NCBI GenBank assembly: GCA_025345505.1
Contig: JANVCC010000064.1
Location: 4,015,693 to 4,079,692 of the forward strand
DNA from: Todiramphus chloris collaris
Lineage: Eukaryota; Chordata; Aves; Coraciiformes; Alcedinidae
Length of the DNA stretch: 64,000 bases
Direction of reading: 5' to 3'
A program made the translations under genes and the position numbers. The notes under the pieces are model-generated. The model was not told the DNA's origin and did no database searches. It saw only the letters and a list, made by a program, of their open reading frames with translations. Below are positions 37,191-51,084 of the stretch, piece after piece (position 1 is the first letter of the stretch; each line of letters starts with the position of its first letter).

Positions 37191-39099
37191 GTGATGTTAG
37201 ATGGGATGCCAGGATCCCTTGCACTTCATAGCTCCACCTCTACTACAGTGCAGTCCGTGGAGTGAGAGCAGAGCTACATTAATGCCAGTCTTAGCATGTG
37301 GGTTTAAAAAAAAAGTAAAAAGCCTAGCCTAGGGGGGTTTGGAAGCTGTGATTGGGGGATTAGGTGGGAGGGGTGTTCCATGAGGGAGTATAGCTCTGGG
37401 GTTTGGCAGCAGCCTGTCCCTGCTACTTCTTACATTGCCTGGGCCAGAATATCCTTTCGCATGGACTTCAGCTTTTCCCTGCTTTGCTGCTAAAAAGGAA
37501 GACAAAGGTAATAGGCTTTCTAGTGACCCTCCCCCTGACTGTGTCTAGGGAATGAATTCTCGAAATACTTCCATGTTGTTGGTGCATCTGTGTTTCTTCT
37601 GTAAAACCAAACATTTTTGCTGCTGGAGGAGGTGCAAAAACAGAGATGTTTGAAAGAATGAGCACTTAAACTTGCTCTTGCCCTGCACCCCCTCCTTTTC
37701 ATGAGTTTATTTCTGAGTTTTGTCTTTTCCTCTGTCTCTGTTACCTTCAGAGCCCTGCCTGCTTCCAAAGAGCTAGGCTTTGGTTGATGCAAAAAACACA
37801 CAGGCAATGGGAGAAATTCTTTCTTAAGCTGATTCTAATGCCATCGTCAAAGTGGCACCAGGCATAATTTTGACCCAGAGACAGTAAGATGAGATGTGAA
37901 AACACTGAACCAAGAGCTCATCAGCAGGTGGTCTCGTTCCTGCTGAGAACAGTCAAGCCCATCCTCCTAGACATTTTTTATTCACACCAAGAGGAAGTTT
38001 GGAACCAGATTTAATCTATTTCCCAGAAGTTGCTGCTGCTTTCATGTAAAATGAGCTCTTTGTTGTCAAGACAGGAACAAATTTTTGAAACCATCACAAG
38101 ATTTTCTCTGATTGGTGTATCGAAGAGATGGACTAATTTGGTATACAATGGTCATGATAGTACTATCTTTCCAAACATACCCATCAAATGAATTTGGTAC
38201 CTTCACAGACCCACAGTCCCTATTTCAAGCTTTGGAACACAAAAAAATGGAGAACTAGGCCCTACCTCACCATTCAGTGTTCCTAAAGAAATCCAGCTGA
38301 GCAAACCCAAGTGATTGGAACCAGCCTTTCATCTACTAATAGTCTAATGGGGTCCCTTTGTGTTGATTTTAGCACTTTCTCTTCTTGGCTAAATTCAAGA
38401 ATCCACTGCAGTAATGCCCAACCTTTTATTGTTGTGCCATGTTATTCACAAATTATTTCTGTTTCATGGTTATTTTTGTTTTGGCATATAGCCTGTTTTA
38501 AAAGATTTTTTAAAACAAAAGGAAGGAACGTAGTTTTTCCACTTCCTTTCTGCCTGTTGAGAGCTGTGGGTCCAAACAGTTTCTAGCTTGGGGAATCTGG
38601 CTGATAATTTATGGGATGGTGTGAATCAAGAACTTGGCATCCATGGCGTTGTGCGTGTTGTAGGCAAGTTCTGGTCCTGTTCTTGCTCCTCAGCAGTGAT
38701 CCGTATTGACCCATCCCTGGAAAAATGTAGCAAAACCAGAACCCTTGTCCTGAGTCCCCCTTAAACTGCAGGCAGAAATTGGACTTGGACTTGATTTATC
38801 CTGCCAGTTAGTCTTTCTTTCAGAAGGAGCCCCAGCAAAGTGTGTTGAGAACTTGGTCCCATCACTGATAAATAAAATCCTGTTACATCCAGGTCTACAC
38901 AAACCAGTTGGAATAAAATGCAGAAGTAACATTAAGCAGCACTATGTGATAAGGGAAATGCCTCTGCCCCGTCAGGGACAATGGCTCAGTCCATCTAATA
39001 TTGCACAAATTGACATCTCTTTTCTAAAAATAGATGTCTGGACATTCAGTCAATGGAGTAATCCAATTGCCTGGACATTCTTGGGTGCTTTATCATTTA

Positions 39100-39450
39100 A
39101 ATTGTAATAAATCAGTCTGCCACAAGCTGTATTGAACTGCATCAAGTTACAGTCCCACTAATAACATGCGGTAAGCAGATGAAATCAGTGTGACATGATG
39201 TAATTGAACTGAAAATTCAATGCATGCACTGTTTTGTCTTAAAAAAGTTGGCTTGAATAAGTCTCTTAAAAATTAGGGGGATTTTCTTAAAAATCACTGC
39301 CCATGCCGCATTTTGACTCACTATTTCTCCCCTCTAATTACTTTAAATAATGAACATATGGGGCCTGCCCCTGAAGTTCACTGAACTCTATTAAAAGATT
39401 ACTATTGATTCCAGACTTTGGACCTGGCTGATTGGGAATTTTGCAGTAAA
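39100..39450. promoter_or_regulatory. Candidate conserved non-coding element
   Basis: Unique AT-rich DNA with repeated ATTGAACTG, TCTAATTACTTTAAATAATG and ATTACTATTGATT words, low in simple repeats. It resembles deeply conserved elements only in style; no function is assigned. Confidence 0.22.
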
Positions 39451-42400
39451 ATACAGAAGAATCACTATTGTGCATTTTTTTTTGGACAGCCTGCCTAACA
39501 CACAATGCTCACATGAATTCCTCAGGAATATGTTTCTACAAAGTAATACCTTGCACTGTTTGAAAAAAATTCCTTATAGAGTCCCCCCCCCTTCCCCTTT
39601 CTTAAGTGAAACTAATGGGATAAAATAATTTTAACTCTCTTAAGCAGTCCCTTATTTCTCAGAGTAATATTTCCATGGACCACCTTAATGAATTCCCTCC
39701 TCTCCTTAGTTTTATACATGTTTCAGATATTTATACAAGATATATGAACTTAAAAGGACTATTCATAACATTGTTGTTTCTGAAGCAGGGGACTAAAGCT
39801 AAACATAATCTGGTTCAGTCCCCAGCTGATGTAAATCATTCTAGCTCTCCTGGAAGTTGTTGATTAAATCTTTTTTTTTTCCTACACCCAGTTAAGGATT
39901 GGTTTCTGCAGGAAGGGGAGGAGGGAGAGCATCAAATAAAACCGATGGGAAGAGACTTGTGCCACCTGTAACTATGTCTGTGGATGGCCAGCTTGCTGGA
40001 AATTCATCACAGAGTTTGGCTCTGCTGCCGGAGGTGTGATGAGGTTATGGCTTGGGCTACCAGAACCAGTGCCACTGCTAACAGGTAACAGTGGGGTGGA
40101 GATGCAACAGCACAGAACTTGGACTCCTCTGGTTACCTGAACAGATATGCAGAGCCCTTACTGAGCTAGGTCATGGTGAAGTGCATGCTACCTGTTTTGG
40201 CTGGAATGTTTCTAAGATTGGCTACTTCAGGCCTCGTTATGTGTCCTGCTCTCAATTGCTGGAGCACTTAAGACCCTGTCTGGTTTTGCTGAATTTATTA
40301 CTGCAGAGTTGCAGTGACAAAACTGAAACCTCTCATGGGGGTGAGGTTGGTACATGCTTGCAGTGGATCAAGCTGAAGTGTAAGAAGGGGAAATATTACA
40401 TCTGACTCATTTTCCCCAAAGAGAGAGGTAATTGGAGATCAAGACGGGTAGTGACTTGATGAGAAAGATGACAATGAAATGGGAAAGCAGAGGAGAAATA
40501 TGTGGGAAAGGGGGGAAAATAAATCAGCAAGGAATAAGTCTCCCATCATAACCTCTGACCCCAGCTGTAACAGGGAAGGTGCTGGACAGAATTAGCTTGT
40601 TGTGTGCAGCTCAGTCTCAAGTGCAGGGTCAGTGATGAGGCACTTGAAGTGCCCCTGCGGTGTCCAAGGGGATGGAAGAAGTCACTGTAGTGCAACTACA
40701 AAGGAGGGCAGAGTTTGCCTTCCTGCCCTCCAGCTGAGCAAGCCTGGCAGCACTGGTGCAGGGTGCAGCCATGCCCTTCCTTAGCCTGCTCAGAACAGCC
40801 CATTGCAGAGTAAACTGTTTTTTTTTTTAAACAGGACTCTTAAATCAGGTTAAGAAGTGATAGTGCTTGCAATTCTGCTGGTATTTGTAGTAGGAGATGC
40901 CTCCCGTCTTCTTCCACCACTGAAAGCTGCGGTGAGCGGGAGCTGCTGGAAACAGCCTTTGTGAGAAGCTCTGCTGCAGTCAGAGCACATGAACATCCAT
41001 GAGCAGAGCTTGAGGGTCCACCCTTATTCCTTTGCATGCTTTGGAAAAGTTAATTAAAGGAGGCTGGGATTTGAAAAGTGAGAAGTACCACTGCCAAACC
41101 AGCTTTTCAGTGTTCCCTTTATTGTTCCCTCTGACCAGAACATCAACGCAGACCTCACTCCTACTACTGACATACCATATTTCCACAAACTTAATGGTTA
41201 CAATATGGTAATGAGCAATAGATTATCAGATGTTCAGATAAGATGGCTCTAATAGCCGTGTTGCAGTTTGTAGGGTAAATACGATTATTACACCTCCCCC
41301 CCTCCATTTTACAGGCATGGGAAAATGGCATTATTCACCCCAAATTTCACATGAAGTAATTCAGAGAGTGAGGGAAATGGCTAAGGTAGTAGCATGGCTA
41401 TATTGACAGCAGTGAAAAATCTGCCAGGATTTCATTAGGTAGCTGTAGGCTCTGTAAGTCGAGTAATGAGCGTGCAGAGTTACTGCAACAAAGAGAACAT
41501 GAAACTTAGGCTGGTGCCCCTTGTTCTCCTACACCAGATGACAGTGCGTGGATACCTCCTTGCTGTGGAAGAGATACACAAGACCTCTCACACTCTGAAA
41601 AGTCCCAGCCAGTTGTAACGTAGTGAAGCAGGAGAGACAAAATCTTTAACAAAGGGGGCCAGGAATTTAACAGGTTTAACTCTTTGGCCAGAAAGACCCG
41701 CTGATGAGCAGTGGTTTACATGACTCCAAACAGGCGAGAACCCTCTGAGCTTGTTTGAAGGTCTTATGGTCCTTCATGTTTATAAGAGAAAAATGCTAAG
41801 AAATATCAAAGCTGTATCTTGTCTCTTGCCTGATTCCCTAGCCTGCAAAGTTGATTCTTTTTATTGGACGTGAAGAAACCCCTCTTTTCCTGACTGTTTT
41901 CAGTGAGGACTCTCTAAGCTTGGGACAGAGGCCCTCCAACAGCTTTCAATAAGTCCTTCAGCCTCTGGCCTTGAAGCTGAAAGTTACCATGGCCCTTTCA
42001 TGCTTAAATTCCTGGTAGGAAGTTTGGTTTTCATGCTTTACTATGGTTTTCCTACAATCTTTGATCTTCACTCTTGGGAGTCTCATTTACACTCAGCTGC
42101 ATCCGCATCTCTGGCCTTAATCTTTCATAACAGAGTGGCCTACTTATCAAAGTGTGACAGCTATCTTAACCCCCCACCCACTTGCCAATGTAGATGTAGG
42201 AGACTCTCCAACTGTTATGAAAACAGTTAAGTTAATTGACTAGGCTGTTTCTTTTCATACTCCAAATATTTGGTCTCCTTTGTCACTACAGCTCGAGTCC
42301 CTCAATTCTCTATCAATATAGTCCCCATCTCCATAGCATCTGAGGGTTATTTTTTTCAGAGTAGCATGTTTCCATGAACAACCATTCATTTTTGCTTACC

Positions 42401-45400
42401 ACTTCTCAGATATTGCTTGATTCTTGAAGGGCCACCTTATCACATGTGAAGAGTAGCAATTACTACATCCTTAACGTGCATGTGTAGCACCAGCTACCTC
42501 AGTGTGATTCAGCAATGTCATCAGAATGGGAATTGCCCCTCTGCCAAGCAGAGCTTTGGGTGTAGGACAATATCTTCTCTCGGGTCTGTGCTTCAGTAAT
42601 GACATGAAGCAATCTCTCTGTAGGAAAACCAGAAAGAGTGGTTTATGAGTAATGACTTTTTGGGGGAAAAAGACATCTGAGAGAACTGCTTGGTTTTTTT
42701 TTTATTCAAGAGAAGAGAAAGATGAAAGTGCAACTTGAAAATTGCCTTCAAATACATAAAAGAAAGATGCAGAAAAGGGAGTACATTGTTCTCCATGTCC
42801 ACTGGAGATGAGGCTCACAAGACAGTTCTGTGAATCTTCTCAAAGAAAAAAATATATTGTGCCAATCCAATCTAAGAGAAAGAGGATCTGCTGGACTGCA
42901 GGGCGTAATACATTTTGCCTGCATTTGTTGGTCTATTGTGGATTGGTGACAGTTTTGGTTTTTCCCCTAGCTTCCTCCTTTGCAGTCCTTTTATAAGTGG
43001 CTCGTATTTTATTACCTCTGATGGTTAGCAAACTACCATATCTAATCTATCAGTTAACTCTCATTTCTGATCTTCTCATAATGATAAAGTGGTTCTTTTA
43101 AGAGTCCTGTTGTTTGCCAAAAGCCTATTATTGCAAGAGTCTAAAGCCATTTCCAAAATAATTTATTGAGCAGCTGCCCTGGAAGTAAGATGCACTAGGA
43201 AGGCTCTCATTTAATACCAGCATTTAAATAGGTTTTAATGTACCCATAACCAGAGTGTCCAGATGCCCAGCCTGCTTTATAAATGCTGCATTCATCCCTG
43301 AGGGAGGGTTCAGGAAGGACTGCTGGAGAAGCTTGCTGAAGGTCTAGCTAAGGGGTGGACCTGAGCTGGCTCTCCACAAACAGCAAGCAGCAGGGAAAGA
43401 CCCATCTACCCACTCGAGTGCAAAGAGACCAAAATTTCTCTTGCCTGTGTCCAGAGCTGGCCAAACTGTGTGGTCTGGAAGCCATGCCCATGTTAACATA
43501 TTAAGGTATATAAAGCAGGCCTGGAGCTGGTTCATACCTGCAGTGTAGGAATCCAGGAGCATCAGACTCCATGGAACTCAGAGCAGGGTGCACACCTTGC
43601 CACAAGCAAAGAGTTCTCCAGAGGTTATCCATGAGGTCAAAACATGCAGGGTGGTTTTGGGTCCAGATACAAAATTCATTAAATATATACAGATGTGTTC
43701 TTTGTTATCCCAGGATATTTATATATCATTCTCTCTCCTTTGAACACAAGACCATTCACAAAGGGGAAAGCCTTGCTAACTGAGTTATTTCCTTTTTCTG
43801 AGCCTCTTAAACTAAGAATTAGTTGGGGCTTTTTTGTAAAAAAAAAAAAAAAAAATAAAATTGCATGAGTTCTGTGACTCATGAGAGCTGTAGGTGGTAT
43901 TATTTGTTTTGGTGTCTGGAATCCCAGAGTCAAACTTGTCTTTGTCAGGAGATTGATACAACGTTGGTTTTGGCAAGAAGCATGGTAGGAGAAAGGACAT
44001 CACTTAACAGATACTTAAAGTGTGGTCAGGCTCTGAAAAGTGACTCTCAGAAATGACTTTGTGGTTTTCCATATTTATTTTCTCTCAACAACTTCCAGAA
44101 ACAATCTGCTGAGTTCACAAATCTAAAGGTGATTTGTTGAGCTGTCACCTCTCTGGGCTCAATGGAGGGGTTTGAAAACCCCACCCTTTTCCAAGGGCCT
44201 CTTCCATCATCAGTGCTAATAAGGATTCCACAACTGGAAACTAGCTGACATACTGGTGATGGATGCACGAGGCCGAGTAAACTCCAGCTTGCTCTTCCAC
44301 AGCTCCCTCGGCTTATCAGGGATAAGAAGAGCCATAATTCAGCTTCAGCTTGAGTTAACGCAGAGGTGCAACAGAAGGAAGATTATAAAGCAGCAGCAGG
44401 ATGGCTAAGGCATGGCTCTGAAACTAAGGAGGCCTTAATGCAGTTCCCATCTTTAAACTAATACGTAGTCACGATGGCTGGTCTCTACACTGCCTCAACC
44501 CACTGTGGGCTTAGGCTGAGCTAGCAAAAGCAGCTTAGAATTAGTCAACATGATTAATATGTAGATATTAATGTAGATATTAATGAATATCTATGGTTTT
44601 TATATTATTTATACATATTATTATATATGTATTTGTTATATTATTAATTAATATGTAGATATTAATTAATAATCGTGTTCTTCTGACATGATTGCTTTTC
44701 TATTTGGCCAAAGCAGGTTTGGGGAATGCCCGAGGCCTAAAGGAGCATTTCCCAAAGTTTGGATTTCATGGTTCTGCCATTCAACTGTGGGATCTCCCAT
44801 GTGGCAAGGCACTTACACTGAGCAATGGTATGTGACCGGGGAGAAACAGAATTGCCATGTGGTAGCTGGGTTTTGCTGTGTTTCCCACATCTCCTGATTT
44901 TGGGGAATTAGTGCATTAGATAAAGCAGAACTTCTCTTCTTCCTTTCTCACAATGCAGAAAGGATGGGAAGAGCAGGAAATTGAAAAATCTAAATACTGC
45001 TCTTTGCGTTGGACGAAAAATCCATTTGGGGGTTCCGAGGTAACCTCATCAAGAGTAAGACCTTCACATTTTACCAGTCCAGCTGGTAACAGACTAATTC
45101 TAATGAAGACACCCGTTACCTCTTGACAACTGTATGGAAAAGATGTGTAGAAGGAATAAGCCGGCTTTGAAATGTAGGGTTTGGAAAGCCACTCGCAATA
45201 AAGACAAGTTTGTAATTGCCCCAGTGACCACTTGTGTGAACAGAGACTGGCAAACGAAATAGCCCGATTACTCCTTCGGCCCAAAAAAGCAGTTGCTGGC
45301 TTCCTGCAGCCTGTGCAGGATTTCAGCTAAAGCTACGTGTAACACATAGTTGAGATTAATCTGTCGCCAAAACTTAGCGTAACTCTACTTAATGCAACGA

Positions 45401-46135
45401 TCTCGCTTGAAAACTGGAGCTAATTAGTCCATGTGGAATGATGCTGCTGATGCAACTAGAGTGCTCCTGATGCCAGAGCTAGCAGGGGTTCTTCTCCTCA
45501 GTGCCATGTAGACATAGTCATAGGATACTAGTCAAGCAAAAATAAATCAGGATAACTGAAATGTCTTGGACTTGTCACGGCAAAAAAGTCAATCATGCAA
45601 GTGATGATATTGAGAAAAATCACTTCATTTTTCCATGGAAAATGTTCAAAGACAGTCAAGATGCCAAAAATTAAGTCATTCTGCTATAATCCATTATACT
45701 GGGTGTCTATGGAGAAGCATTAGGGATGATCACTTCCTTTGGACACCTCAAAACTCAGGTAACTGCTTTCCCCATGTGAAGACATGCACAGGTTATGAAT
45801 TTTTATTTCAAGAATATGTCATCTTTATGACTGACGTTCTTGGAGCGTAATTTTCCCGTGCAAAGGTAATTTTGGTTAAGCAACATTTATTGCTTTGCAT
45901 TCTTATTTAATTGAATTAACTGCATTTTAAATCAGTATGTTGAGAGAAAGCTTGTTGGGAAGAAATCTGACTTATAGAAGCCTAAAGTCGTGAGCCAAGA
46001 GTGTTAGGTCTTATTTCACAGTGCTGTTGGAGGTTGTTAAAGCCTCGTCCAAAATCAGATGAAGTTCAACGAAAGAATCCCACTGACTTCAAAGGGTCTG
46101 ACGCAGGCAGTTTGTAATAAGTTGGCAGAAATGCC

Positions 46136-46601
46136 TGTTGCTTAGGTATGGGAGTGGCCTGGGTTCCCTTTGGGCTTGTGATCACCAGCAGCTGCTGGCC
46201 CAAGCAGTTGCAAGGGGCTACAGGCAGGATAAACAACTGAGCCAGCTAATAGGAGGCAATGCCACACTGACTCCTGCCCCTATATAAGGGGAGGGCTGGG
46301 GAGGGGAAGCTGTTTGCAGCTTGCTGCAGTGTATCTCTTCAGTGCGCTCAGAGCAGGGAAAGTGGTGTCTTGGGCACAGAGAGAACCTATCAGTGGCTTT
46401 GTCATTTCATTAGTACTGTTGTTTTCTTCTCTCTTAGTCTCGTTTTCTTAAACTGCCCTTATCTCAACCCCTGGGGTCTCACCTTTTTTCTTCCTTCTGA
46501 TTTTTCTTACCATCCCCCAGGAGGGGATGTGGAGGGGGGTTGGAAACCAGTGGGCGAGTGGCTGCGGTTGTTTAGCTGCCAGCAGAGGCTAAGCCACAAC
46601 A
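46136..46601 (+). mobile_element. Solo LTR of an avian endogenous retrovirus
   Basis: The 3' end reads GTGGCTGCGGTTGTTTAGCTGCC...CTAAGCCACAACA. This closely follows the LTR end common in bird ERVs (GGCTGCGTGGTGCTTAGTTGCCGGC...TTAAACCACGACA). A TATA box, TATATAAGG, lies at 46281-46289 with a G-rich downstream stretch, as expected at a U3/R border. The element seems to start TGTTGCTTAGG and end ACA, in keeping with TG...CA termini. No primer-binding site or gag sequence follows, so it looks like a solo LTR left by recombination. I could not find a clean target-site duplication, so the 5' boundary is provisional. The short frames inside are not viral proteins. Confidence 0.6.
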
Positions 46602-49149
46602 AGGAGCCTAAAGATTCATCCACACTGTGCAAGGACCACAGAGAGTTTTGCCTGAGGAACAGGAGAGAGGTTACAGGAGGCTTATTTTATCAACAGCTCA
46701 TCCACTAAATGTTAGGAGCGAGGTTTTTATGAGATAACCCAAGAGAAGTTAGTAAGAGAAGATGTCTGTGAAAATCTGTGAAGGTTATGGAAGATGGTGG
46801 CTGTGAAACACGAATATTATGAGGTTTCAGGTTACATTGCTGAGGAAATGTGCTGCAGGTTTAGTTAATATGGCTCGAGCGGGCAGAGATTTTGTCTCAG
46901 CTATGAAGGTTATGTGTTTGAGAAGACCAGTGGCTACGCTATACTGTGCATCAACAGTTTGAGCTTTACAGGTTAGGTTATTTTTTTTCTAAAGCCAAGA
47001 TTCCTGTGTGTTTTGATTCTATTTTATTCTATTTTAGAGTACAAAGGAGAATATAGACTACTACATTTTTCACTCGGCTCCAAAAGGTCTAAGCCTGAAC
47101 TAAGACCAGATCCCAGCATCCTGGTGTTTAAAAGTTTATCTCAGGTTGGAGTTTGGCAACTGGTTCCTCTTCGGTTCTTCTACTTTCAACCTTTTGCAGC
47201 GTGCCCCCTAAATTTGTGTCTGTGAACCCCATCGTGAGCCAAAACCAGTCCCTGTGTAGCTAGGTTTAACCTGGGAGGACTTCAAAGAGACCATGGCAGA
47301 GAAATTTGAAGCCCAAGGTTAAGACATTGGATGAATTTCTGGGGAATCCTTGGGTTGAGGAGGGGGGTGGTCTTATTTAGCCACAGGTTGAACAACTCCA
47401 TGCTTGGTAAGGTCCCGTGTCAGCTGCCCAGCATAAGCTACAGCAATGAGTATTGGTGTCCCATCCTCATTTCTTAGCTGAGTGGGAGGAACTGGGTGAG
47501 GTGCTGTTGAGAGCAGGAGGGAGAGCAACATTGCAGAAAAAACCTATTGTAAAGGTGGATGTGCTGGAGAGGCCTTTTTGAAAGGTATTTCTTAAAGCTT
47601 TCTACGTATTTTTTGAAACAAAGGGAGTGGCTGAAAAAAACAGGGAGAAAAAGCTACTGACAAATGAGATCCGAAACTGCAATACAACCACATGCAGATG
47701 CACATATACTACATAGTACAGTAATTTTAATTGCTTGTAATGTAGCCCCCTATCCCCCCCTTGCTCTCTCCTTCCTCCTCCTGTGCTCTCTCCCCCCGCC
47801 AGTCCCCCCCCGAGTTAATCTGTCGCTAGATTCTCAGCTTTTCTTTTGCTTCTGGTTTCATTTTCAGATGACAAAATTCAAGGCACACAGCTCTGCTGTC
47901 TGGTTGCCCTGGTAACGGCAGCCTATTATCGTACCTTGTCATTCATCAAGAAAGAATTGCACTTGACAGAGATAGACCAAAATGCCTGCAGTCTGCAGCA
48001 TAAAAAAAAAAGGGGGGGGGGGAAGAGGGGAAAAAAAACTGTTTTCTTTTCTTCCAAGTATGTAAAAGGCCTTTAATGCCTATTTAGCTACATGTTTTAT
48101 TTAACATTGCTTATTATCCACTAAAGTGATTGTCAGTACTCATAGAAATAGATATTTCCTCCTCAAAAATATATTTAAGTCAAATTTGTAGTTCTGCCTC
48201 GCTTTCAAACCCTTCCACCCTGGTGCACAATATAAAGGAAATGGTTAAATGATAAACGTTTTGCATGTTGAATTCACCAAGTGACCACACAAATGCTGCC
48301 TTTCTGCTTAATTATGTCTTGTGTTGGGTAGCTTTCCTGCTCTCTTTACAGAGCTTCAAAAATAATTAGCAGGGTATGTAATAAATAATTGAATTTTATC
48401 TTTAATTAATCCTTCAAGTGCAGAGTGTTGTGGAATACGGATGTGTATGTCCATAAAAAGTATGTATATAGCATGTGTGTACACATATATATGTTGTATG
48501 TACTCAAAAGGTAGAGGTTTGGCCGGGCAGAAAATCTGTAATCACTCTTTCTGAAGTTGGACCGGTCCCAAATTCATTGTTCTTCAAAGGCAGGAAAAGG
48601 TAATTGCTTGTTATTTTGCCTACCTCATCTTTGCCATTTGAATTAACCCAAATTAATTCCTGAAATCTGTGGCCTCATACCTTTTGGTTAGTGAGCACAT
48701 TTATACAGGGAAACTCCCAGTTTTGTGATTTAAAAAAAAAAAACCTGAGTATTTTTTTCTGGTAATTGCATGGCTGTTTAAATAGCTGTAATTGAGGGTT
48801 GGGCTTTTGGGGCTTTTTTTATTTTTTTTTTTAATAATAAAAGGGTTTTGGGTCAGTTTTTGCTTACACCGGTCAATTTGCTTGTTAAAGGTGAGATATG
48901 TTGTAAAATAGGTTTTATTGGCCATGTGGTATTTTAAGTACATATCCTCCTTGCTTGGGGTTTGCATCTCTGATTGTTGAATCTTTTGTCTTGGAGATCA
49001 GAGAAAAAGGAGAGAGAGAGAGAGAGATAGCAGAGGAGGAGTAAGATAGAGTGCACTTAAAAAAAGGGGGGGGGGGAGGTGGGAAGGGGGGGTAGAGAAC
49101 AAGACTCCTCGCCTAGATCCTGATGCCAGCTCTGTTTATTTTCCTGAAG
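46602..49149. other. Unique non-coding stretch between the LTR and the third CpG island
   Basis: No gene seen. A poly-G/poly-A junction lies at 48003-48041, A and T runs near 48729-48741 and 48817-48832, and a (GA)n run at 49010-49027. Open frames are short and unremarkable. Confidence 0.5.
48085..48430. promoter_or_regulatory. Candidate conserved non-coding element
   Basis: Unique AT-rich DNA with ATAATTAGCAGG, TAATAAATAATTGAATTTTAT and TTTAATTAATCC words (homeodomain-like cores), lying 0.7 kb left of the third CpG island. It may be an enhancer for that island. This is a style judgement only. Confidence 0.25.
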
Positions 49150-49460
49150 TGTGTCGTTGGCTTCATACCCAACCCGCGGGGTGAGGAGCTCTGAACTTTG
49201 GAAGTTCACTTTGCGCTCCCCCAGCGAAGAGAGAGAGAGAGGCGTGCGTCGCTCTCTGCCGCGGCTCGGGCTCTCTGTCTGCACGAACCCCGACATGCCC
49301 GAGGGGTACCCGGGGAAAAGAGACGGGCCCGACGGCACCAAATCAACTGCAGACCTTTCCTTTCGAGGGCTCCAAAGGCTCCCGAGGCCGCGTCCCGACC
49401 GCTTCAGCTTCCCGAAGCAGGGGCGCCGGGCAGATTTTGGTTTTATTTGTAGCCAGCGAC
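49150..49460 (+). promoter_or_regulatory. Third CpG island, isolated in the desert; candidate TSS
   Basis: A compact CpG-rich block in an AT-rich region, preceded by a (GA)n run at 49010-49027 and a G run near 49067-49077. The plus strand has an open frame of 134 codons (49151-49555) covering the whole island. The minus strand also has one, of 137 codons (49057-49470). The plus-frame protein is basic, rich in R, P and S, and has no signal peptide, membrane segment or family I recognise. An island of this size far from any coding gene usually marks a promoter, here perhaps of a lncRNA or an alternative host transcript. Coding is possible but not supported. Confidence 0.5.
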
Positions 49461-51084
49461 CCAACAACAAAAAAGAGCAGGGAGAGAGGGAGATGGCACT
49501 TAACCACCGACTAATACGCCAGTTCCTAGAGCCACTCCTGAACTTTTTGCTTTAATAACGCCGCAACACCAGCGTTCATTTCCTGTTCAACCTCGGCCCT
49601 ACCTTTTGATTTTTAAATCTCCCTTAGGCGAGTGGTTTCAGCGGACAAAGAAGTGAACAGGCAGAAACAATTAAACCAGCAGATACAGTGAAAACCAACA
49701 CCGCAGCACTTTGGCAGAAATCGCAGCCTATGAACGAATTCTGCCGTGCATTTGATGTTTCAACAGTCGCTCCTATTCTTGGAGTTTCTTCCAGCTTTCC
49801 TCTCGGCGAAAGGAATTCTGCTGTCCCTTAGGACCTCATAAATACATAGAGGCACTGGAAATATTTTTTTTTCAGTGTATTAATATTACATGATAATCTC
49901 GTCGAAGAAAAATAAAATGCGAGGTCTAGATCTTCTTAACTGCAAAATGGTCCTTTAAATCCCTTTTAAATGTTCGCATATGTCTTCATGAAAAATTGGA
50001 ATTTGGAATGTTTATACAGCCCTGAACAGTGCAAGTGAATATCCTTAAATTAGCTTTTCAATTTGATTTACAGCCTGAAAATTCTGTAACAAGATACGAG
50101 TGTTATCTGTTAAGAAAGGAATAGGTTTTTCTGTTATTGTCTGTCTGCGTGTCTTTGCTGGGGAACAAAATGGGAGCCAAAATGCCAGCTATGAAATGAA
50201 CTTTGAGGATGGGAAAAGGCGATGCGGGGATTAACAAAAGAAGGAATTAACTTATTCAAAAATCAAAATGATGCTTGCCGTGCAAGAAAACCAAACCAAA
50301 CCAAACAATTTTAATCGAGATTTATTGATCAAGTTTTACAGTACAAGATAAAAAACAAGTCCTTGGGAGTTGATTTTTGTTTTATTTGAGAAAGAGCTAA
50401 ACATCTACCAGATCTATCTAATTAATTGGTTCTGTCTGTTGATGTGTGTTTCATTTATCTCACTGTCTTTCCAGGCTCTTATTTTGTGCTCATAGTTCTG
50501 GTACTTGAGTGTGTGATCAGAAAATAAGGGCAGCAGGATAGAGGTTTATGTGTTTCTGAGCTTTTTTTAACCCTGTGTTTTGAGTCAGACACAAACTAAA
50601 GTTGTTGACTGAAGTTTGGGATGGATGGAAGTGTATTTGTCGATGGTAAGGCCATGAGAGACCCTCGTAAACAACTTGTCTGGCCCCTCCACAAGCAAAG
50701 CCAGTGAACCTCACTCAATAAACCCTACACACAGCGTTTCAGCAACTGCTTTAGCTTTATTTGTAGTCTGGCACATGGGGAAGAGTTTATTCTCTGAAGC
50801 CAAGTTTTTAAAGCACCCTTTGGCACATCCTCTGGGTTTGAAGTCGCCCTCGATCTCTGAAATAAGTGTAAGTCAGAGAGGTGGTTTCTATGGGGCTGAC
50901 TCGGTGAGAAAGCCCTGTCCTGCTGTGGCAGGAGGGAAGTCCATACAAATGCTCACGAGACTCCAAAAATTGACTCTGGAGGTGAGGAGGGCGGCTGCAA
51001 AGTCTGAGAGGAGCTTGCCAGATGGAGATTTTATTGAATCCAGCCTTTGGGTATCGACACAATAAAACACCTTCTGTAAACTAA

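Larger units (their letters stand above)
29111..46135. other. Gene-poor stretch after the second CpG island
   Basis: About 17 kb with no supportable gene. Apart from the separately listed candidate elements, gap and old repeats, it holds long T runs (29618-29645, 30050-30071, 30638-30660), an A run at 43839-43856 and an AT-rich repeat block at about 44550-44675 in which TTAATATGTAGATATTAA-like words recur. The longest real frame is 140 codons, without recognisable features. It is either host-gene 3' intron or intergenic desert. Confidence 0.5.

Noticed and set aside
49198-49452. 84-codon alternative frame in the third CpG island
   Set aside because: It overlaps the longer plus and minus frames; arginine- and alanine-rich composition is expected from GC content.
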